Shown piece after piece: positions 47,601 to 56,600 of a stretch of DNA of 64,000 nucleotides (position 1 is its first letter; every line of letters begins with the position of its first letter). The translations under genes and the position numbers were made by a program. The DNA is taken from assembly GCA_958299035.1 (NCBI GenBank), contig CATQJL010000316.1:36149441-36213440 (forward strand), in the 5' to 3' direction. The notes under the pieces were generated by a model, which worked only from the letters and a program-made list of their open reading frames with translations, ran no database searches and was not told where the DNA came from. Source of the DNA: Cylicocyclus nassatus (lineage: Eukaryota > Nematoda > Chromadorea > Rhabditida > Strongylidae).

Positions 47601-50600
47601 TTTTTCTCGATTTCTAGATGAGAAAAAAGTACAGGAGCTGTACATATAAGGCCTGTAGTAAAGCTTGATCAGTTGAGGTGAACTCAACTTATCCCATCAG
47701 TTAAGCTTAGGTGAGGTGAACTGATGACCGTCCACCTTCCCATGCTTTAAGATGGTCAAGTCAACTGATAGTTGGCCATCTGTCCACCTGCTGCAGTCAA
47801 CTGTTCTACATCCGTTCACGTTGAGTTGAACTGAACGTGAATGGTTGTTAGAGGAATGCAAATAGCGTGTAAAAGAGGAGACGCAGACAAGAGTTGACTG
47901 CATCTAACATAAGTTGCTCCTGAGTAACTACGATACACACAACTTTGCCAAAAAATGCAGAAAAAATCGGCGCAAAACTGCACAACTGCGCCCGAAAGGG
48001 AGAGGATCGATGAACAACTGATTTTGGCGAGGAAAACAAAAAAAAACAAATTCTTCTCTTTTTTGTAATTATTACTGATTTTTTCCTCACTGGCTGTATA
48101 AGACGAAAACTCATTTATTCATTTCATTGAATACACGCTACTATCATTTCGTTTTTTCACAAAATTTTCGTCACAAATTGTGTTTTTGTTTAATCCGTGT
48201 ATTTGCTTGGCGAAGTCCTTGATAGCGTTCATCATCGATTGCCATAGTGGCCGCATCAAAGATTGCCCGGCGATGCATCAAAAAGCGAGTTGGTAGACGG
48301 AGTCGATCCATTGCCGCGCGCGCGTAATTCCAATCGCTTACCCGTTTGCCCAAACCAGCTTGAGTGTTTCTTTTTCAAGTACACATTTGATTGCAATGCC
48401 TCGGCAGTGATCCGCATCCAAATCAATAGCTCGCCGTATGCTGGACTGAGGCGCGATGACCTCAACTCCGGTCCATGTCGAGAGAGATGCCTTGATAGGA
48501 GGTTTACTACGGGCCTAAGTGTCTGACTTGGTGTGTAATTGGGTGAGCAAGCTGGAGATCCGTGGGATTTTTTCGAACGAAGATATGGCCTTTTCCAATT
48601 TTTCAGCTTTCGGTACGACTCGGATTCTAAATGCAGGCTTACGGTGGGTCGAATTTGATGCGAAGTTTTGCAGACCATCCTGTAAAGCTGGTTTGCTTTA
48701 TCGAATGTTGCCCTGAGCCTATCAAAAACATGAAGTGTACGACTTATCGCAGTAAGAACTTGCAGTGTAACAAGACTTATGTGAAAACCCAATTACCTGC
48801 GTGCCAGTGGCTATCTGTTTTCATAACAAATTTGAAAGCTATAGCGCAGCGGCAATAAGTTTCAGGCCATATTGTTTCCACAAGACTTCTAAATCTTATA
48901 TATAAAGTTGAATGTGTGTATGTATGTCTGTATGTCTGTTTGTATGTACGTATGTGCGGAATAGAAATTTTTATTTCTGAACCGATTTGGACCAAACTTG
49001 GCACACATATACGTCGGGGCAGGGAGCGTGTCATAGGCTACTTTTCGTTGTCGATCGATATCGATTTTATCGATTTTTTGCAAAATTTGAGCTACGGGGC
49101 TGGGAGTTGGCACAGGGGGGTAATCGAGCATGCTGATTACGAATATAATAATGACAGGGTCGGGCGGAGCTGGGTTTGCCAGCTAGTAACCATCTAAAAT
49201 TGAATTCGGTCGTTGGAGAAAATTCAGTACTTTCCAAATTATGATTCTTCGTTACCGATAGCGCAACCGCATCCAATTTTCCAGTATGCGAGTACGCTTG
49301 CCTTCACTTTGAATTCCAAAATATTTCCTAAATGTGCAAAAAACATTTTTGCAATGTTGTTGTCCAAAAGCTTGCTCTACCATACTGCGCATTTGCCTAG
49401 CGAAAGAAGCGGTTATTGCGAAGGCGCGGGGGAAATTTCGACGTTCCTTTTGTATAAACAAAAGTTTCAGCAAATACATAAAAAGGATAGACTGCGAAAT
49501 GAAAGCAAATGGTTTTCGGACGAGCTTTTCAAGAAGATGACTGAAGTCGACATTCGCATAGAGCCCTATCAAGCAGCTACCTTCAGTAAGTTTTTAAACT
49601 AATTTTAAGGATTTACACTTACTCCTCCTGTCAACACCCTTCAGTCGAATTCAGCGAAAGCGTAACTCTCCAAAAAGGAGGATTAAAAAAACATTTATTA
49701 CATAGAGTTTTTCTATGCACATTGATTCTGCTGTCTCCTTTAGAGAAAAGTACCATTAGGCCTCGGACAGAGTTCACGCGATTTGATCGCCGCGATTTCC
49801 ATTCACGCTCATTTTACATCTAAAAAATTTCGAGCTGGAAAAGTATCACAATCGATTTGCAAGCTGATCGGCATGCAAGGAACTCGTAACAGTTGTCTTG
49901 TATCGATTGAATCGCGACGATCAAATCGCGTGAACTCTGTCCGAGGCCTTAGAGTGTAAATCCAAAATGAACGCAGCAATCATTTAGGCATGGATTCAGA
50001 CTCTAATATCTCATGTAACCAACCTTGCCGCTTATATCCTGAGTGACAGCTAAGGCGCGACCAACGTGGAGAATATTTGGCAACTATCCATAAACTTGGC
50101 AATGATATCCTTAAGCTAGCTCTGCTCGTAAGAAAACTTAAATGATGTGTAAGACAGATATGGATTCACCTTTTGAAGGCGCATTCACTGAGTATGGGAC
50201 TAATTCATGTTTTAACAAGATTCAATTAAAAATGGTTTATTAACTTAGAGAGTACTTACTTGCATCACTATCAAGTTTCAGACCCCAATAGTAAAAAATC
50301 AGTTTCAGATTCAAGAATTTTTTTTCCAATTGGAGACGGCTTGTATTACGTTAGCCATCAAGACGTCATAGAAACAGCTCTGAAGGCTTTCTTGAAGATA
50401 CTATAATTTAAACGCTTCAATTCCAAAGTTTATTCCAGTATCTTAGGGATACACTTTTTTGGTGATCTCAAGGGTCTCAGCGCTGAATAATGTAATGGCT
50501 GAGGTCAGTAGAACAAAATGACAACAATCAAAATTTGTCAAAATACGATTTAGAAAGTTCTGTTTCCTGTTTACCATCATTACGAAACTTAGTACATAGT

Positions 50601-53600
50601 TTGCGAGGAAAATTGGAGACTGCGAGGGCTTGAATATATCATTGAGCTATCATTGTAGCTATTCAGTTCCCAGTACTGACAGTCAAAAGTTTTGTTTTCC
50701 CGTATTTATTCTAATATAAATAAAGCTACAATGAGGCATTACTTAACTATCCGTACCTTTATCGAAAGGTAAATTAATGAGATTTGCCCCAAATGTCATT
50801 GCCCATTTTTTGGATAATCGCAAGATCTTTTCGAGGTTGTTCGCGAACTCAATTTTTTCCCGCGGTTAGAGGCGGCAGACCTCCTTAACGTAATTTGAGA
50901 GACACGCTAAAACTACACGGGGCATTTTTGGAAAACAATTTCTTAGAAAATGACCATACGTGAACTTGAAAAATCAAAAAAAAAACGAGAACTAACGAAC
51001 AATTTGGAAAAAACCAAGAGTTTGAGGACAAAGGAGATCTTAGGACTACTGCCTTCTACTAGTGCACGTTCAAATAACAGCCCTCAGTCTTGTATAGCTT
51101 CCACCTGGGTCAGAAAATTCAAAGAACAACAAAGTCGATAAGAAAAGGAACGCAAGAACCCCAGAAGGAGCTAAGGGGCGAGCTGAGGCAGCATGCCCTC
51201 TAAGTGCTTCTTCTTTTAGCGAGGGGGTAATCGCATGAACATTCAGGGTGTCCCAAAAAAGTGTGCCTACCATCTGATTCATAATAACTCACTTGTCATG
51301 AAGTCTTTGGAGAAGCTTTGGACATTTTGTAGAACTGGCTCCAACTAGACTTACAGTGCAGAGAACTGGCTCCAACTTATTGTTAGACTTACAGTGCAGA
51401 GCAAATCATTTATCTCCTTTCATTACTACAGGACTACGGTAGAAATTTTAAAAGGATTTCGAGCCATGGAGGGTCATATTTTGGCTGAAAAAGGAAACAA
51501 AACGATCTGAAAACATTACAATACGTTCAATTTTCTATTGTGCCAAACAGGTTTGATAAGTGGTCTTTATTTCTTTCCAATCACGGCCTTACGTTTCGAC
51601 GCCTTTCGTCTTCCTCAGAGGCCTGAATGGTTCTAAGTGTTATCCGTAACTCCAGACCACCAAGCGTCTCCTCCCGCTCTGCTAGTTCTCGGCCTTCTCA
51701 CAATCTCGCTACCAAATAAAATGTCAGTGTAGCAGGACATACCGGAAGACCACCGCTACTCGAGTAGTTTGCACCGGAAATAGGCGGTCGCGGCAGACGA
51801 GTGAATCGTACTGTAGATACCCAAAGATGATCTACAGTCACAGATCACATAATGATACGAACGGGAGGAAGTCAGAAGTTATTGATAAACACTCGTTCTT
51901 ATTATTCATCTCTGGATTCTGCGTAGTGATCCAGAATGCTTCTAGTGCTTTCCTAGCCGAGATCTCCGTTTCATACGCAAGAATTCTACATTTGATGTTA
52001 AAGTCTTCTCCACCGTGCCGTGCGTCCCTATGCCTGCCAAGCGGCGAGCTCAGATTTTTGCGCCTTTTATCGGCTAGATGTTCTTTTATGCGAATACCCA
52101 AAACTCTGCCCGTCTCTCCTATATATAACGCTTTGCAGTTGAGGCACTCAATTTGATAAACGACTCCCACTTTTGCACAATCCCCCACTCTTCCGTGCGG
52201 GCATATTATGCATTGCTCTGTCGTACAATATTGGTCGTAGAGCCTATTTCGGACTAGCTGCTTTTTGATGTTGTTGTTGGGGAGGTTGATTAGAACAACA
52301 TCATTTTGTAGCTGAGCTCGAAAAATGCACTGTTGAAACGCCGTGGCAATCTTGTCAGAGATGAAGGGAAGGCAGAGTGGGAGTTTACTGTTACTATGAA
52401 TGCTGTTACCATTTCTAGGTAGTCGAGGACACGGTAAGTTATGGTAACCATTACAGCAAGCAATCTGTATACAATCTACCATTACATCAATCAATTATCA
52501 ATCAAGCAATCTCCCAGAGATTTATCGAAAATCTTCACAACGCCAAGCTTGACACGAGCGCTGTTATAGAGTCATTCGATGTAACATCACTCTATATGTG
52601 CAGAACAATCAAGCTTTACAAGCGTTATCGGAAATGTTGGATACGTACGCTGGTACCATAAACATGTACGGACTTGGCAAAGTGCGAACGATGGCCCTAA
52701 TTAGCGAGTGCCTGAAATGTAACATCTTCAGATGGTCTGGGACATACTATTCCCAGATACGCGGACTAGCTATGGGCCAAAGACTAGCACCAGTTCTCGC
52801 TATATGTTTCATGAGTAAAGTTGAAGAACCGGTGTTGGCACGTACGCCTTTGATGTACTGCCGTTACATCGACGATTGCTGTGTCATAACATCAACACAA
52901 TCCGAAATGGATGAGTGTTTTAAGATCCTGAACCAGCAATCGCAGTACATCAAATTCACGCGCGAAAAGCCACACGACGGTTGGCTGCCATATCTCAACG
53001 CACAGGTGAAGTTATCCGATGGCATTGTTAGAGTAAAATGGTACCGCAAGGAAAGCTCTAAGAACATCTTGGTAAACGTCAAGTCCGCGCATCCTGCATC
53101 TGTAAAACGTGCAGTCATCAGAAACATGTTTAATACAGCTATGCGGATGTGTTCCGGAGAGCAAGAACATTGCGAATCTCGAAAGTTGGCCTCCCAGATT
53201 GCTTGCTGTAATGGTTACCATAACTTACCGTGTCCTCGACTACCTAGAAATGGTAACAGCATTCATAGTAACAGTAAACTCCCACTCTGCCTTCCCTTCA
53301 TCTCTGACAAGATTGCCACGGCGTTTCAACAGTGCATTTTTCGAGCTCAGCTACAAAATGATGTTGTTCTAATCAACATTCCCAACAACAACATCAAAAA
53401 GCAGCTAGTCCGAAATAGGCTCTACGACCAATATTGTACGACAGATCAATGCATAATATGCCCGCACGGTAGAGTGGGGGATTGTGCAAAAGTGGGAGTC
53501 GTTTATCAAATTGAGTGCCTCAACTGCAAAGCGTTATATATAGGAGAGACGGGCAGAGTTTTGGGTATTCGCATAAAAGAACATCTAGCCGATAAAAGGC

Positions 53601-56600
53601 GCAAAAATCTGAGCTCGCCGCCTGGCAGGCATAGGGACGCACGGCACGGTGGAGAAGACTTTAACATCAAATGTAGAATTCTTGCGTATGAAACGGAGAT
53701 CTCGGCTAGGAAAGCACTAGAAGCATTCTGGATCACTACGCAGAATCCAGAGATGAATAATAAGAACGAGTGTTTATCAATAACTTCTGACTTCCTCCCG
53801 TTCGTATCATTATGTGATCTGTGACTGTAGATCATCTTTGGGTATCTACAGTACGATTCACTCGTCTGCCGCGACCGCCTATTTCCGGTGCAAATTACTC
53901 GAGTAGCGGTGGTCTTCCGGTATGTCCTGCTACACTGACATTTTATTTGGTAGCGAGATTGTGAGAAGGCCGAGAACTAGCAGAGCGGGAGGAGACGCTT
54001 GGTGGTCTGGAGTTACGGATAACACTTAGAACCATTCAGGCCTCTGAGGAAGACGAAAGGCGTCGAAACGTAAGGCCGTGATTGGAAAGAAATAAAGACC
54101 ACTTATCAAACCTGTTTGGCACAATAGAAAATTGAACTTACGACAAATGCCAAGGTTTCATGAAAACGGAACTTGGAAGTTACATTACAATACGCTAATT
54201 GAAGTTGCTGATTCTGAATATGAAGTTTGCATTTCATTGCTTCATTGTAACGTTATCATAGAAAGTTATACCAAGTAAGCAGTACAGCCTTTTTCCGATG
54301 TTGGTAAGAATGTGATTACATTGATTAAAAGCTTCACACTCTTGTACAAAGTTGAGTATTGAGCTCAGGTGCAAAACCTACTGCACAAGTTTTCAGGGTT
54401 TTCAAAATTATTTATGATGGCAGCTTTTTCACAATGACGCCACATGCAAAAATTCTTACCGTAACCTTACAGTAATGAAAAGCGATCGCTGATCGCTCCA
54501 TACAGTACTACCTAAAGGTACATGAACCATCTCGAAAGACTTCATTACGAGAGAGTCATCAAAAATCAAACTGTAGACACATTTTTTGAGACACCCTGTT
54601 TATCGGTATGAACTTGTATGAGAGAATTGTCAACTGCTTCGTGCAAAATGCAATGCAAAAGTAATTGAAAAAAGTTCTCAACGCGCAAGGCAATCGGAAA
54701 TTGATTTTTATTATCCTACTATAATAACGCGCTAAGAGTGTTTACGTGTTTTTGTGTGTCTGTCTGTCTGAATGTCTGTCTGTCACGAAATTCATAGAGC
54801 GTGTTCCAGCCAACGTCCTAAGCTCAAATTTTGCATAGCACTTGCTACTGGCATGAAAGTCCAACATGCAAAAGCACCAGCAATTTCGTTGAGTGAGTCT
54901 CTTGGAAATTGCGCGTCAAACGGATCCACTTTGCATTTAGCCCACAAAATTGGGTCCGTAATTCCACTTTTTGCGGAGTGGTGGGTGTTTACGGCAAGTA
55001 AATGTGCAAGTTATGGACTGAGGCCCAAATAAGTGGCCAAAAGTTCATTACTTTACAAAAACGGCGCCCAAAAGTATTGCTTGCGTAAATGGTCAATTTG
55101 CCAAAGTTCTAGAAAAGCATTCGAGAAGATTTTCGCACAGAGATGTAGCACACGGTGACTATTGCCTTTATGGCGATTATCAAACCATGACAATTTTAAA
55201 AATCTATTCAAATTTGCCTTTATCTTTCTGCGAAAAGTTTTTTCCATGCGGAATCACCGATCTCACGTGTAAGAGCTTTCTAAATGAGTAGTTGTTTACA
55301 TTTCATTCGTGGTAGTCGGCATAGCACGGTGAGTTCCAGTGCCACGATTTTACGAGAATGAGTGAGGCACATAGATAGTAGAGCCAGTGCGAACCTCTGC
55401 GAAGCAGAGGTGACGCACTGGTATATGATAACCGAGTAAAGGGAATTAGAATGAGTTGGCCAACTTTACATCGACTCAGCATGTTTTTACAGTCCTCTCC
55501 TGACGAACAAACTTCTTTATCCGATCGCTATTGTCATATGAATCGTACACATCATACCGCCAAATATTCCCCTACGGCATTCCTTCCCCCACAATTACCC
55601 CCCCCCCCCCTCTTTTATTCCATCCTTTTATCTTAAGGAAATGTTGCAAGTGCTCGTTAGCGCTCCATCAATCCTATTCTCTGGTAAACCGAAAACTTTC
55701 CGCTCCATTATGCTCTCCTGAGCGCGGAGATTCAAAAATGCGCTTCGGAATAAACAACCTTGTTTACAGCGTGGCTCTCCAGGTGGCTCCAAAACTAATT
55801 TCGTAAAAAGTTTGCCACGACTTCAGCTCACATAACTTTTTCACTTTTCGTACATAATTGGAAGTCCTCATTGCGCTCAGAGCATATCTAATCATGGATT
55901 TTCTTCCCTCACGTAATTTTTTCGTATTTTCTGCTTAACTTTGATTCACACCTACAACTACAGACTAGTTTTTGAAACTTTAAAACCTTCTCCCACAGCC
56001 CTTCAAAAATTTTATATGACGGCAGCAGGTTGCTCCCAGCGCGCGGTGATGCTCCCCGGACACTGCATGCCGTTAACCTAGAGGATACGAACAGCGTTAC
56101 AATTTTTGTCTGTTATTTTAGCAAACTGTTTATTTCTCTTTCTATACACGTTTGGTTGTTTGAGGTGCTATAAGCGATGTTGTATTTTGATTACGAAATC
56201 TACGATGACTTCGTCTCCAAAAAATTGCCACCTAGTGCCGAGCCCTGGTCGCGTAAGTATTAGGTTGGTGCAAAAGGAATGGCCGATTTTCCAAGCCTTT
56301 TTTAAGGGCAACGTTTCCCCATCAATTCTTCTTCTTTACAATAGTTGTAGTATACCATCGCGATGCTGTTTTCATGCTCTATCTAACGGTGCTTAAAACT
56401 GGCTCTCAACATCATTTCTTGTAAAGTTACTGAGCTTCAAATAACCGCATCCAAATTCAGAATTTCATTGCATTCACTTTTCTGGCCAGAATTTAAGCGC
56501 GTATTAATGAGATTTCTTCGAAAATTTAGCTATTGTATGTAATAGAAATTGTCTACATTATGCATACTTGACTGTGTTCTTTGAGGCTATCCAGACTGAT

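Larger units (their letters stand above)
51525..54181 (+). mobile_element. Penelope-like retroelement with long inverted arms
   Basis: The arms at 51525-52467 and 53195-54137 are both 943 bp and inverted, with about five or six differences seen. A unique centre (52468-53194) carries the reverse transcriptase, and a 44-bp tail follows (54138-54181). The 13-bp ACATTACAATACG occurs at both edges (51513-51525 and 54182-54194), so the insertion made a target duplication in a MITE. Penelope-like elements typically carry a 5'-truncated unit next to an inverted partial copy. The start of the RT is missing. This copy is young but truncated. Confidence 0.9.
51244..54596. mobile_element. CAGGGTGTCCC-family MITE, split by the Penelope-like element
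   Basis: The left end CAGGGTGTCCCAAAAAAGTG and the right end ACATTTTTTGAGACACCCTG are inverted. The body before 51525 and after 54182 matches the copy at 16975-22138 in order, for example ACAAAACGATCTGA at 51497 and 17186. Without the insertion the element would be about 680 bp. It lies in intron 7. Confidence 0.75.

Noticed and set aside
50950..51141. Lysine-rich small open frame in intron 7
   Set aside because: The composition follows A-rich DNA, with no recognisable motif and no conservation within the window.
51838..52494. Minus-strand 218-codon frame as a separate GIY-YIG homing endonuclease gene
   Set aside because: It is a near-identical inverted copy of the C-terminal half of the Penelope protein and coincides with the left arm of that element.
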